A stretch of DNA of 64,000 nucleotides from Spongilla lacustris (Eukaryota > Porifera > Demospongiae > Spongillida > Spongillidae), in assembly GCA_949361645.1 (NCBI GenBank), contig OX442435.1, forward strand, positions 660,502 through 724,501, in the 5' to 3' direction. Of this stretch, positions 16,401 to 31,400 are shown in pieces. Numbering within the stretch: position 1 is the first letter of the stretch; each line of letters opens with the position of its first letter. Below the pieces are notes generated by a model that saw only the letters and a list, made by a program, of their open reading frames with translations, ran no database searches and had not been told where the DNA came from. Position numbers and translations under genes: made by a program.

Positions 16401-19400
16401 CTCCAGGCGTGTCGTTTGGTGCATTTGTGCAAGATGTCAGCTCTAATTGGATAGTCCCTGCCACACTTACTCAACCAAACATCACCATATCTGTCGCTAT
16501 ACCTCCACAGCTGTCAAGCTTCAGTCTGGACATGAACCAAGCACTCCTTACTCTGAACTTCACAGCACCGGTACTCTTGAGCACACTGAACACATCAGGC
16601 ATTACCATCCAAGGGGCTCAATATGACACCAACATGTACACTCTAACGTCCAACTCAACTGGTGTGCAGACCACTCCACAGATTATCACTGTAAAACTGG
16701 GTGACCAAGACCTCAATGCTATAAAGGCCAAACCAACTGCTGCCAAAAGCCTAGGTGATACGTTCATTGTCCTTGCCTCCAGTACCATCCAAGATGCTTT
16801 TGGCAATGTGGTTAGTCCAATCATGAATGGGTTTGCACTTCCTGCCACTGCGTACCAACAAGATATCATATCACCCACGCTGTTATCCTTCACGTTTGGG
16901 CCACTCAATGGCCGTGTGTCCTTGTCCCTCACCTTTGATGAAGCCATCAATGTGTCATCAGTTAACCTGAATGACATCACCCTCAGTTCCATGCAGGATG
17001 CAACCAATAACTTGGCAGTGCTCTACACCCTCACATCATCTGTCCCGTTGCCGCTGAACAACAAAGTCATAACTATTCCACTCAGTGACAATGGCTCTCA
17101 ATCCGACCTCTTCACAATACTCGCTTCTAAGGCACCATTAGGCCAACCAATGACCATGACCTACTTGTTCTTTGATGCTGCTGCCTTGTCCGACATGCAG
17201 GGAAATATGGTGAACTTCATTTCTGACACAATGTCAGTGCAATCATCCAATATCATCAGTGACCTAATTCCACCATCTCTGCTTAACTTTACGTTGGATA
17301 TGAATAGTGGTGTTGTTACACTCACCTTCTCAAAGCCAATAGTTTTACAGTCGTTTGATCTCACAAGGCTCACTATTCAAGAAAGCATCTCAGGAGGTCT
17401 GTCCGTCACCCTGACAGGTGGTAATGTGACTGCCGTAAGCAACACCACCTTCCTTGCTACACTTTTGTCTGCCGATCTGAACAACATCAAAACACTCCAG
17501 CCTACGGTGACTGCAAGCAACACTTATGCCTCTGTCACATATGGACTTGCTTCTGATCTGGCTGGTGTATATGTCCAACCAATATACAGTACTTCAGCCT
17601 TAAAGGCAAGCGCTTTCATAAAAGATACCACCAACCCACGGCTGTTGGGTTTCCAGCTCAGCTTTATTGGTCTTGGAACACTTACCCTCACCTTCACAGA
17701 GGCAGTAACGATCCTCCAGAGTAACATTAACCAGTTTGTACTGCAGAGTACTTTCAGTGGAGGCAGTGGTTTTGTTTCGTTCAGATTTGACCGTACCTTG
17801 ACTGTACTCAGCTACAGCAGCTCCCTAGTGATTTTCACAATGACTTCTTCTGACAAACTCTCACTTCAGGCAATGACCAGTATTGCAACTAGTGTCAACA
17901 ACACCTTTATCAGTGTGCCTGCAACTGCTGCCCAAGACTCAGCTGGAAACACTCTTGTTCCGATTTTACCAAGTGCGCCTGTGCGGGCATCAGCAGTAAT
18001 TTTGGACAACCTTCCCCCTACTGTGATGCAATTCTCCATCGACATGAATCTAGGCACCCTAGTCCTATACGCTGATGGTACAGTGCAGGCTGTATTCAGT
18101 CCAACTTCATACACTCTACAAAATGCCCCCACCGCTCCAACTGCTGCATTCACCCTCCAGACCAGTGCCCTGATTCGCTTCACCAGCTTCACCACCTTCA
18201 CTGTTGGAATCAGTACATCGGATCTTAATGCACTCAAAACTGGAGGCATCTGCACATACAACACCTCCTGCTTCCTCACCTATGCTGCGGGTGCACTTGT
18301 GAACAGCAAAGGCATTCCATCCATCAACCTCACTATCGGTATACGACCTGCTGTATTCACTAGGGATACCACCAGCCCAACCCTTGTGGCTTTCACCCAG
18401 TTCAATGCTGCCACATCAACTGTGGTATTCAACTTTTCAGAACCTGTTGTAACTTCCACACTCACACCTCAAGGAGTGACTCTTCAGTCTCTCTTCTCTG
18501 GTACTACTGACCTCACTGTTTACAGTCTTACAGGTGGCTCTGTTCAGGGCACAGGAAATATGCTTTTAGTCACCATCAGCCTCTCCTCTACTGATGCTAA
18601 TGCAATAAAACTGAACTCATACCTCTGTACCACGAGAGGCAACTGCTATGTCACCCTTGGTGCTAATACCATCACAGATGTTGCTGGAAATCAGCTCTCC
18701 CCACAGTCTGTTGGTTTGCTTGTACAGAGTTACATATATGACACTATTCCACCAGTTCTTCTCAACTTCACTCTTAACATGGATGGGGGAAATATCACTC
18801 TTTCCTTCTCCAAGCCAGTGTCCGCCACAGGGTTCCTGGTTTCAGCCATCACTCTGCTGGGCAGGCCCAATGCCACCAGCACCTACAGGCTAACAAATAG
18901 CATGGCTTCCGTCAGCGATGGTCAGGTGATCACTGTGTTCCTCTCAATGTATGACCTCAACAACATCAAGAACTCTACATTTGCTAAGAGCATTGCTAAC
19001 ACATACCTGGCCATTGGTAGCTCAGCAACAACAGATTTGTCATTGACACGTAACTCTTTAATGCCAGTAACTACGTTTAATCCACTCCAGGCATCCAGGT
19101 ATATCAAAGACCAAACCCCACCTGTTCTACAGAATATAATTTTGGATTTGAACAGTGACATACTCCAATTGAATTTCAATGAACCTGTGAACACCACTAT
19201 CAACTTTAGCGGCATTACTATGACTTTACTTCCAGGCAGCACAGCTGTCACCCTTACGGGTGGAAGCATTGTCTCTGTTGCAAATGGTAACGCATTTTTA
19301 GTCACAGTTTCCCTCACACCTCAAGACCTTCTGCAGCTCAAGTTGTCCACTAACATGATGGCTAGTACAGGTGCTTCCTTTGGTATTACGGCCAACACAG

Positions 19401-22400
19401 TTATTGACATCGCCAACAATGCAAACTCTAGTGCAGTGCTCATCAATGCTTCCAGTGTCATACCAGACACTGCAAGTCCAGCCTTACTTTCCTTCACACT
19501 GGACATCACAAGTGGTACTCTTTATCTCACCTTCAGCGATGTTGTGGCTCCAACATATCCTAGCCTCCCGTTTGATCCAACTGGTATCACCCTTCAAGCA
19601 TCCACATTCAGAGGATCAAATGACTACTTCACACTGACAAGTCAGAGCCAGACCAGCAGTCCTGCAGGTTATGTGATTGTTGTCAGCTTGAACGCTGATC
19701 TACTGAGCATCATAAACAACCCCTACTTTGGTAGCAGTGGGGCAAACACCTATATCACCATGCAGGCAGGTACCATTCAGAGTATATTTGGACAGAATGT
19801 CGTGGCCATTATTAACGGCAAGGCACTGCGAGCCAGCTTGGTGATAGCCCGCAACATCACCACTGTGCTCGTGTCATTCCCCACCTTTGACCTCAACCTT
19901 GGCCGATTGACTTTGAGCTTCTCCTACTACATAGATGTGACATCCATCAGCCTCCAACAGTTCACCCTCCAGAGTGCACCACTGGCTGTGCCCCAAACCA
20001 TGTATGTACTCACTCCCTCTTCCATGGCAACAGTTACAGGCACAAACATTACCATATTTTTGTCTACTGTTGACTTGAGTGCCATTCAAAGCATACCAGG
20101 TCTAGCTACTTCCAAGGCAACAACTTACATTTCTTTCACCTCCACTGCCCTGAGAGATGTTGCACACATTCTTGTTGCACCAGTGCTTAATGGTAATGCT
20201 ACTCAGGTTGCAGTATTTGTTCCGGACACCACGGCACCATTTGTCACAAGCTATTCTCTGGATCTTAACACCGGGTCTCTGGTGCTTACCTTCTCAAAAT
20301 TAGTCAACATCCCTGCACTAGCATCCTCTCAGATTGGTCTGCAGAGCAGGCAGAATGTAAACTTCGGGTTCACACAGACAGTCCAGTTGACAGGCAGTCA
20401 GCTTCAGAGCACTCTGGCTTCAAATGTGGCATCCCTGTGGCTCCCAGTTTCTGTTCTCCAGATGTTCTCTAGTTCATTTGGAACCCTTCAATCCAACACC
20501 TATCTCACACTCACTGCACAGACAGTCTCTGATCTAAGTAGCAATCCAGTCATTCCGATCCGTAGCACAGATGCCCTCCCACCATCCATGCCCATACCAG
20601 CTGATACAAGTCCACCTGTCTTGGTTGCATTTGACTTCAATCTGGGCACCTCAATACTCACTCTAACCTGGTCAAAACCTGTGAATGTGTCCTCTCTCAA
20701 TGTTACTTTAATCACTGTCCAGGGCTCAGTGACAGCACTATCAGCCAACAGTACCTACAGATTAACTGGCAGCCAGGCACTGAGTCCAAGTGGTGCAGTC
20801 ATCAATGTCACTCTTTCTATTGCTGATGGCATCTTCTTGAGGATGGCCACTACTTTTGCCACCAATCAAAATAATACCTTCATCACAATTGGTAGTGGTG
20901 CAGTCCTGGACCTTACTCAACATCCTTCAGTTGCCATAGCCAATGGAATGGCTCAGCAAGTAAGGACATTTAGAGCTGACAATGTACCACCTATGGTCGC
21001 ATCATTTACACTGGACTTCAATACAGGTACATTGAGCATAACTTTTAATGAACCAGTTACTTCACTGAATCCGAGTGCAATTCTAATCCAAAATGACATT
21101 GCTAGTCCAACCTCATCATACACACTTCAGTACAGCAACCTAAAATCCATTGTTATGAATACTGCAACTGTCAACCTTGGACTTACTGATATAGATAACC
21201 TCGAAATTGCGAGCCTGACCAATGTCACCTATATTGCCTTGCTGAATGGTTCCACTTCTGACATCTTCAATAATACTGTCACAGCAACCACTGTTCAAAC
21301 TCCTAAAGGTACAATCATCTCGGACACAGTTGCTCCATCTCTACTGTCCTTCATACTGAGTCTAACAACAGAACAGCTGTACCTCAACTTCTCCAAAGTG
21401 ATCAGGACCAGTGACTTGTACCTTCCAAACCTCACCATCCAGAGCAGTGTCTATTTGCCTGTGTCTTCATACAGCCTTGGACAGTCTGTCGCAATCCTGC
21501 CAAATGGAAGAAATATCACCATAAATCTGGCTGGACCTAATGCCATCAGCATCAAGGCAGATCCTGCATTGGGCAAGAATACCTCTGGCACATATGTGTC
21601 CTTCAGTGCATTGTTTGCCCATGATCCATTTGGAAACAGTATAGTACCAATCTCATCCAGCAGTACAATGCAGGCAACATATGTTATTCCTGACACCAGC
21701 CGACCAAAACTACTCCAGTTCATTGTTGATCTCTCTGCCAATGTCATCACCCTACAGTTCTCTGAGGCAGTCAGTGTGACCAGTCTGAATCTGCAAGCAC
21801 TCACATTCTATTCACGATCCAATGGCAGTGGAATAACATTCCAGCTGTCTGGAGGGTATTACCCTATGAACATTGCAGCGGCTTCTATCAGCATCTCACT
21901 GGTGGCCACAGATACTCTATTTGTGGAACAACAAGCACTCCAGGGTACGTTTTTCTCACTTCTCAACAACACCTTCCTCAGTATGACCCAGCAGGCAATA
22001 ACAGACACCTCTGGAAATCCAGTGGTAGCCATTCCATCTGGCATGCCCTACCCTGCCTATCAGGTCATCCCAGACATCATAGGACCTTCAGTGGTTGCTT
22101 GGACTTTGGACATGAACAATGGCAACATAACCATCCACTTTGACAAGCCAGTTCAAGCCAGCTCCTTCAATGCTACTGGTATCACTCTTGTAGGAGCCAA
22201 CATTTCTTTCTATTACACCTTGACAACCACTGCGACAGCTGTATCAGCAAACTATTATACAAACATTGTCATTGTTCTGCCTTCTACAGACCGTGACGGT
22301 ATCAGCTCAAGACCCATCTGTAACTCCACCAATGACTGCTACCTGAGCCATAGTTCTGGCATTGTTCTTGACCTGTTCAACAATCCTGCTGGTGTTAGGA

Positions 22401-25400
22401 CTCCTCCAAATGCCATTAAAGTCAGCCAGTTAGGTATGAACGTCGACCAACCACAGTATACTAAGTACCTGCTATTTGACAGAAACTCTGGAATGGTACA
22501 GCTGGAGTTCTCTGAGACCCTGTATGGTGCTTCTGTAAAGCCATCGCTGTTGACTTTCCAGGCAAATTACTACTCAGGTGCCCTGCCTAATTATACCCTC
22601 TCAGCCAGCAGCAGTGTACTAAGGAGCTCTTCCCTAGTGTTAGCTATCCAGCTTAGCACACAAGATCTCAACAACATTAAGAAGACTATTGGTCTCTGCT
22701 CAAATCGTGCCAACTGTGTGGCAGTATTTGGTTCAAAGTTTGCCACGGACTTTGCAGGAAACAGCATCAAAGCATTCACACTTACATCGATTGACCTCAG
22801 AATCTATCCTGATCAATTCGTTCTCGATACCACACCTTCGACTATCATCCAGTTCCAGCTCTACCTTGAGACAGGAACTCTCACAATCATGTTTGATGAA
22901 CCCGTCAGTAGTGCCATTGCATTTGACATTGCACTTCAGAATGCTTTCAATGCTACTATCATCTACCAGCTCACCACCCAGCAAGTACTAAGCCCCTATT
23001 CTAATGTGGTCACTTTCAATCTAAGCAATGCTGATATGTACAACTTGAAGGGAACACCTGGTCTAGCAAAGACGGTTGCCAACACCTATCTTACTAACAT
23101 AGCGACTGTCTCTAAGGATATTAATACTGTTCCCAACTTGGCAGTACCCAGGATAAATGGAATCAATCCATTGCAAGCTTTATATGTTCAGCCTGATGTG
23201 ACTCCACCTGTCCCACTGCAGTTCCTCCTGCTTGACCTGAATGGCCTCATAATAAAGGTGAACTTCTCAGAGCCTGTTGATCCTAGTAGTTTTGTTCCTT
23301 CGCTAGTCACCTTGTTTTCTGCTGCAAGTGGAGGAGTCAGTTACACATTGTCTGGTGGAACTCCATCCTTGATAGCTGGTGTCAATGGACTAATCAGTGT
23401 CCTTCAAGTCAAGTTGGCAGACAAAGATGTGATAAGTCTTCACAATCTGACTGGCATAGCAACCACTACAGCAAATACATTCATATCCTTTATGAATGGA
23501 GCTATTAAAGACTTCAGTAGCAACAGTGTCACCAATGTGTCCACAACTCGCTTCCAGGCTGCGTCGGTCATCATCGCCACCAGCAAGATTTCTCTAGCAG
23601 CCTTTACACTAGACATGAATTCCAACACTCTTACACTGAACTTCAGCAATGTTGTACGAGCTGCCACTTTCCTATCGACAGCAATCACACTTCAAGGGTC
23701 TGCAACTGGTGGAACATCTTATACCCTGACTGGAGGGATCACATCTAGCATCGATGGGTACACAATAGTTCTGCCCCTCCTTCCACAAGATGCTGATCAG
23801 CTGCGTCTCAGAACAGGTCTAGCTACCAGTGCAGCAAACACTTACCTGTCTATGACTACCAGTGTGGTTCAGGACTATAATGGATTTGGTATTGTAGCTA
23901 TTCCAATATCAAGTGCCATCCAGGCTACTATATTCATTGTGGACACAACTCCCCCAGTCCTTCTAAACTTCACCTTGAGTTTTGAGCAGGCCACAGTTGT
24001 GTTCTACTTCTCAAAGATCATAAATCCAAGTTCATACAATCCCTCTGGCTTCTCTTTCCAGACAGTCAGCAATACAAGTGGTGTTGCCTTCAGCTCATAT
24101 ACATTGACAGCTGGCTTTGCATACCTGGGCCTGCCATACAGATTTGTATATCTCAACCTATCCTCTGTTGACCTCAATGCCCTGAAGATGGAGCAGTTGA
24201 CAGCTACAAATGCCTATTTATCTATTGCATATGGAGCTATTTTTGACACATCAAATAATTCTGTGGTCCCCATCACGCCATCACATGCTCTATTAGCATC
24301 AACATTTGCACCTGAAATAACTCCACCATCTATAGTTGGTGCAGCCCTTGATCTTAATGCTGGAGCTCTCTTAATTACATTCACAGAGGCAGTGGTAGCT
24401 CCTAACTTCAACCAGAGAGTAACTATCCAAGCCACTGCAGGGCTAAATACTGTGGTGATAAGTCCATCATCTGCCCAGGTATATGTTGCCCCTCACTCCT
24501 CTGTTATTCAGCTCCTTCTCTCAGATCCTGATCTGTATACCCTTAAACGCGTCCCTGGTGGACCTATAATGTCCAATAGCACCTATGTGACCATCAACAC
24601 AAGCAGCATTACAGACTATGCAGGCTTGGGCCTTACCAACAATCTCACCACCACAATGCTGGCACTTGTCATCCCAGACACCACAGGCCCCGTTCCTGTA
24701 AATGCTTCCCTAGATCTGACCCTAGGTTTGCTCTCCATCACGTACAATGAAGCCATCCAGTCTGTAGTGGATGTCTCCACTGTATCCATTCTGAATCCAG
24801 TGACTGGCACCCTGATTATTCAGTTGGACAGTTCTACAACATCATCATTTAACAGGCATACTGCAACATTTGCTATACCATCAGGCTCTGTGAATACCAT
24901 CAGCTCTTCAGTGATCGGGCTTCAGAATGTAACACTAAGTATTGCACTTGGACTTCTGACTGATATCCTTGGACTGCCATCTCCTGCTTATGTTGTTCCA
25001 TATACCTCGTTATCTCTTGACAACACGCCACCAGTACTGCAGCAATATATTGTTAACATGAACACAGGTCTGATACAGTTGACATTCTCCAAGTCAATGA
25101 GTGCCAATAACATAAGCCTCAGTCAAATAACACTGCAGAACTTAGTTCAAAATCCCACTGCATCAATTGATCTGATCTCTGGAAATGTATCTGTGCAAGC
25201 CAACACCCTGTCCATACAGCTAACCCAAAGTCAGCTGAACTTAGTTAAGCAGCTAGGAAGTGTTGGGTACAGCACAGGATCCACATTCCTTTCAATCCAA
25301 GCTGGAGCACTTACTGATCTGCTAGGAAATGCAATCCTCTCCGCAATACCACTTCAGGCAGCCAGCATCGTACCAAACACTGTACTTCCAGTCATCACTA

Positions 25401-28400
25401 GCTTTGCTTTTGCATTCACAAACAATGGTTCTGCTCCAGCAGCACTCACTCTCACTTTCACCGAACCCATCAATGCTTCATCCATTATACTATCTGATCT
25501 GGTCCTTCAGAACACCAGCACTGGGACTGATGCATCATACACCCTGAAAACCAGCCAGATTCCTTCTGTCTTCACAAGCACTGTTTCCATAGTGCTCACA
25601 AATGCAGACCTTAAAGGCATTTCCGCTGTGGCAGGCCTTGGTACCTCAGCTACTGCAACATACCTCAATGTGATTGCAGGTGCAGCAAGTGATGGATTTG
25701 GCTTAGGTGTTGTGGCATCAAACCTGGTTGTCACTCCACCTCTCATTGATCTACTGCCTCCAACACTCCTATCCTTCACACTTGATCTCACACAGAAGGT
25801 CATTGTTTTCAGCTTTGACCAGCCTGTGCAGGGCAGCACATTTAACAGTTCAAAGTTGACCATTCAGAGCACAGCTTCCAGAACAATGACACCATTTGCC
25901 TCCTACACTTTCATTGGAGCTGGATCTGTTTATCAGCCTCGTAATGATACCATTTCACTTACCTGTAGTCAAGCAGACATTGATGGAATAAATGGCATCC
26001 TTAGCCTGGCTATCTCACTGAATACAACCTACATTTCTCTAGCACAAGGACTGATCCAAGACATGTCAGGGTATCCATCTTATGCAATCGCAGCTACAAA
26101 TGCACTCGTGGCTTCAATGTACACACCTAACACTGCAGCAACTCTGACTTTGATTCGCTTCACTGTAGATATGAACCCAGGAGCTCCAATTTCCCTCACT
26201 TTCTCTGATACTGTCCTTGCCTACTCCATCAATGCCAAACTCAGCAGCTATGTCCTCATGAGCAGCCCGACTGGGCCAACATTGAATGTCACCTTTGCTA
26301 GTGCCCAGCCAATCCTATCTAGCTCCACTGTGATCAACATCTACTTGAGTTTCCCAACGAGGGACTACCTTCTCTCCAATATGCCTAACATTGCCACAGT
26401 ACCATCCAACACCTACTTGTCTGTTCCAGCTCAAGGAGCCCAAACCAGGAATGGCCTATACATTAGTGCAGTGGTGATGATGGCATACAGTGTGTCTGCT
26501 AATACTTTGCCACCCAGTGTTAGTGCCTTTGCATTTGATCTCAATGTTGGACTGCTTAACATCTCATTCGATTCATCAGTGCAGGGAAGTACCTTCAATA
26601 TAACTGCTTTCCTTCTGCAGAATGCTCCTGTCAGTCCAGCAATCACATACTCCATTCAGTCTCCACTGAGTCCACAAACTGGCATCATTGCATCTGTCTC
26701 ACTGTCAATAATACCTGACCTTTACAACCTCAAGCTTCTTGGAGTGTGCACTAGTGCTGCCAGTTGCTATCTCAGCTTTGCCAGAAATGCATTCCAAGAT
26801 GTCTTCAACGCACCATCTGCTAATGGAACTTTGCCTGTTGGTATTTACATAGGGGATATAGTGCCACCATTCCTCAGCAACACCAAATTCTCATCTTTCA
26901 ACCTGGGCACGGGCACCATGGTTCTTGAGTTCAACGAACCAATACAGCCATCGTGGTTTGTGCCTTCTAGTATCCACCTGAACTCCCTGTTCTCCACAAA
27001 GGACTCCCTTGCAAACTTTACACTAACTAGAGGAAGCATGATCACTAATGGTCGCTTTGTAACCATTACTTTGTCCCCTACAGACCTAGTTGCAATACAG
27101 ATCAATCCCAACCTTTGCACTTGGCGTGGAAATTGCTACATTGCCCTGGATGCCGGTGCCTTCAGAGATGTATCCAGTAACAACAACATGGTCGCATCTG
27201 AGGACCCATCACTGATTGTCCTCAATTTTATCACTGACAGTGTGCATCCATTCCTGGTACAGTACCTGCTGGACATGAATGCACCCATCCTTGCCCTTAA
27301 CTTCTCTGAGCCAGTAAACCCTGCAAAACTTAACCCAGGCAGCTTGACCTTACAAAATGCTGCCAATGGGTCAGTTTTCTATTCCCTCACCAACAGCCAG
27401 ACTTCCAGTTTGCCTGGGACTGTCATTATTGTTGCACTCTCTCAGATTGATTCAAACCTTCTCAAGAATACCCTGTTTGCCAATCAACAGCAAACTCTTT
27501 ACATCTCTTTGGACAGTAATGCTATCTCTGACTTAGCACGCATTCCCAACGGTGTGGTTCCCATCAGCAGAACTGCTGGTCTCCTGGGCACATACATACC
27601 AGACACTACACGTCCTTCACTACTGAACTACACTCTGAATCTTCAGTCCAACACCCTAATCCTCACTTTTAGTGAAACAATGAACATCAATGCACTGATC
27701 ATCACTCAGCTCTCCTTCACCAGCCCTCCTCTAACCTTGTCTGGAGGCACAATCACTTTGAGCATCATTGGTTCCACCCACATCATCACAATTGCACTCC
27801 TAACACCTGATCTGATCAACTTGAAGTCCAGCATGGTCACCCAGACCTACCTAACCTTCCCAGCAGGCACTGCCAGTGATGTGGCTGCCAACCCAATCAA
27901 CTCTTTTGTTGCAGCCCTTCCAGCTGTCATTATACCCGATGCCTCTCCACCTCATCTGGTCAACTTCACCCTTAACATGGTCACTGGAACGTTGAACCTG
28001 CTGTTCAACAATGTGGTATTGCCATCGACTTTCAATCCACCCAGCATCATCCTCCAGTCCAACAACATAAGAGCCCGCGGAAGCTATTACCAACTCACAG
28101 CCTCCAGCATGACTACCAGTCCAAATGGATACATGGTAATAGTAAACCTCAATAGCGACCTCATTGGCATCAAGGCAGCGGGACAGGTTGGTGTCTGGCC
28201 AAACCTAACATACATCACGATCCAAGCTGATGCTATTACGGGCCCCTACCAGAATATCTATGCCATAGTGAATGGTAAGGCTCTACTGACCTCAGGTCTG
28301 GTGCCTGACACCACCTCCCCAGAGCTGAATAGCTTTGTGCTGGACCTGAATACTGGCACTGTGACACTGACTTTTAGTGATGTCATGGATCTATATTCAG

Positions 28401-31400
28401 TCGTACTAAGTGGAATTGCAATCCAGTCTGCTGCTCAAGGAGGCAGTAGCTATTCCCTGACACAGAGTAGCAATGTTACACGACTGCAAGCTGCAAACAT
28501 CATCCAGATCACACTCTCAATGCAAGATCTAAATGGAATCAAGTCACTGCTTAAAGCTGGAGCGACTGCCAATAACACCTTCCTCAGCATTGCTAGCTAC
28601 GCAGCTAGAGACAGCTCCGAAATTCCAGTCATTGCCATCAACAGCTCAAGTGCTCTAGGCGCAACATTGCTGGTGGTGGACAGCATCTCACCACGCCTCC
28701 TCTCATTTCAGCTGGACCTGAACCAAGCACTCCTCACGCTCACGTTCAGTGAGACCATTGACATCACTCAGATCAATCCTAGTGGAATCACCTTACAGAA
28801 CACATCCAGTGGTATATTGGGGGTCAGTCTCTCACTATCGTCTGGAGCAATCTCTAGTACTATGAATGTTGCTGTGCTACCATTACGCATGGTTGACTAT
28901 GACTACGCTTCACTGCTGAAGCTGGTGTACCTTGGTACCTCTGTCACCAATACCTTTATTTCAATTGCACCAGGCACCTTCAGTGACACCAGCGGAAATG
29001 GAATTGTGACAATCCCAACCACCAGTGCCTTACAAGCAAGCATGGTCACTTTGAGTTCTGCACAGCCAGCAGTCCAGGGCTTCACATTTGATCTCGGAGC
29101 TGGCACTATCACCCTAACCTTCACAAAAGTTGTTGATATCACTACTCTGAACCCCAGACAGCTCACCATTCAAGGGAAGACAAACTTAACAGGCAGTGTA
29201 CCTTTCCTGGTCCTCACAGGAGGCCAAGCTACTGGAATGACACCTCAGGTTGTCACCCTGCAGTTAGCTTTAGCAGACACGAGGTACATCAAGAACTCTA
29301 GTATGCTAGCCTCCAACATGAATACAACATTCATATCCTTCACCTCTACATTTGTCACAGATTATTCTGGAATGGGTGTGGTTGCAGTGTCCAATCAAAT
29401 GGCTCTGCCTGCTCAGAGCTTTGTTCCAGATACTAAGTCACCTGTTCTGATTGCATTTAACCTGTATATGAACAACGGAACAATTGTGTTGGTGTTTGAT
29501 GAAGCAATCACTCTTATCACATCCAATGTTAGCTCCATACTGGTACAGAATGTATCTCTTCCTGGCATAACTCCTGTTCAAACAAACATGTATACTCTGG
29601 TCATCGCTCTCAGTCAAACTAACCTACTTACAATCACAGCAGCCCCAGGCTTTGGTTCAGCCAACACAACATTTGTCCTGCTCATACCAGGACTGGCAGT
29701 TGACTACTATGGCAACCAACTAACCACCCAGATTCTCTATGCCACTTTACTGATACCAGACATCTCCAACCCAATGCTTATTTCATTCTCGCTAGACTAC
29801 AATAATGAAACTCTCCTCCTCACATTCCACAAGACGGTTAACCCTCTCACCTTTGTGCCTACCACCGTCACTCTACTCAGTGCCATGACACAGCCAGCTA
29901 CAGAAATGTTCACCCTCACAAACAGCTCCATCCCAGCATCATACACACCCAGCTATATTCTGGCTATTCAGCTCGGTGCACAGGAACTGACCATGCTGCG
30001 AGGATTTTTGAAACTTGGCAACAGCATTAATTTCACCTTTGTAATGTTGCAGAATGGTACTGTGCTTGACATCTTTGGTTACCCCTCTGTTCCCACCACT
30101 GCGGCTGCTAATGCCATACAGCAGGACACAGCGCGGCCAATCTTGACCTCCTTTGACCTCAACATGAACAGTGGCACTTTGGTCTTGTATTTCTCACAGG
30201 TGGTCATCACTGCTACCTTCCAACCTACCTTTGTGACACTACAGAACTATTTCTCCTCCCCAACTGCAAACAAAACCCTCAGTGGTGGTGCTGTTTCAGG
30301 CTCTAATTCCAGAGTCATCAGTTTTCAATTGACCACTGGTGACACATTCGTCATCAAGTCTGTGTCAAATCTGGCCAAGACCCTGAACTCAACATTCTTG
30401 TCTATGCTTCAAGCCAGTGCATTTGACCTATATGGCTTCAACTCTACAGCCATCTTCTCCAATGCAGCAATTCGTGTCAGCACACTCACAGCGGACACTA
30501 CACCGCCACGCATCACGGCCTTTGACCTGCTGCTACTTAACAGCACCATTGTGGTCTATTTTGATGAACCAATCAACTCCAGCTCATTTGATCCAACCAC
30601 TGTCATTCTCCAAAGCACAGCATCAGGCCTCAGTGCAACCTATAACCTAACCGGTGGGTTTGTTTCTTCCACCAGTGCCATTGGATCAGTGGTAGTCACC
30701 CTGTTGACAGTTGATGCAGTCAACTTGCTCCAAAGGCGAACTCTCTGTACCAATACCTCCAATTGTTACCTCACTGCAACTGCAGGGCTGGTGAGAGACG
30801 TTGTTGGAAATGTCTTCATGGACATTCCACCAGATGTTGTTTCAGTGTCCCGTTTGGTTATAGACCTAACATCACCCAGCCTTGTACAGTTTGTTCTGCT
30901 TGATTTCAATACTGGTATCCTTGTTCTCAACTTCAGCAAGCTAGTTGACTCTAGCACTGTCCAGTATACTGGCCTTTCCTTGTACGATGGACCTATGGCT
31001 GCTAGTAACAGCTTGACTCTCACGGGGGGCTCAGCAAGTGCTGTGGGCACCGCCCTTACCATCACACTGACATCCACGGACCTCAATAGCATCAAGCTGA
31101 TCTCATCCCTCTGTCGTTCCACTTCTGCTTGCTGGGTGAGGCTGACTTCCAGCTTCATAAGAGACCTGACCAGTAACCCTGTGATGCCAGTACCACCGGG
31201 GACATTTGATTTTGTTAGCCACACACCTCTGACATTGAACAAGAAAACCACACCTCCATACATTGTGGGATTCAACTTGAACATGAACACCATGTCACTG
31301 GTCATCAGCTTCAATGAGGTGGTTTTACCATCTTCATTTAATGCCCCAACCATAACGTTTGCCTCGGATGCCAACAGCACATACGCATACACCCTAGTTG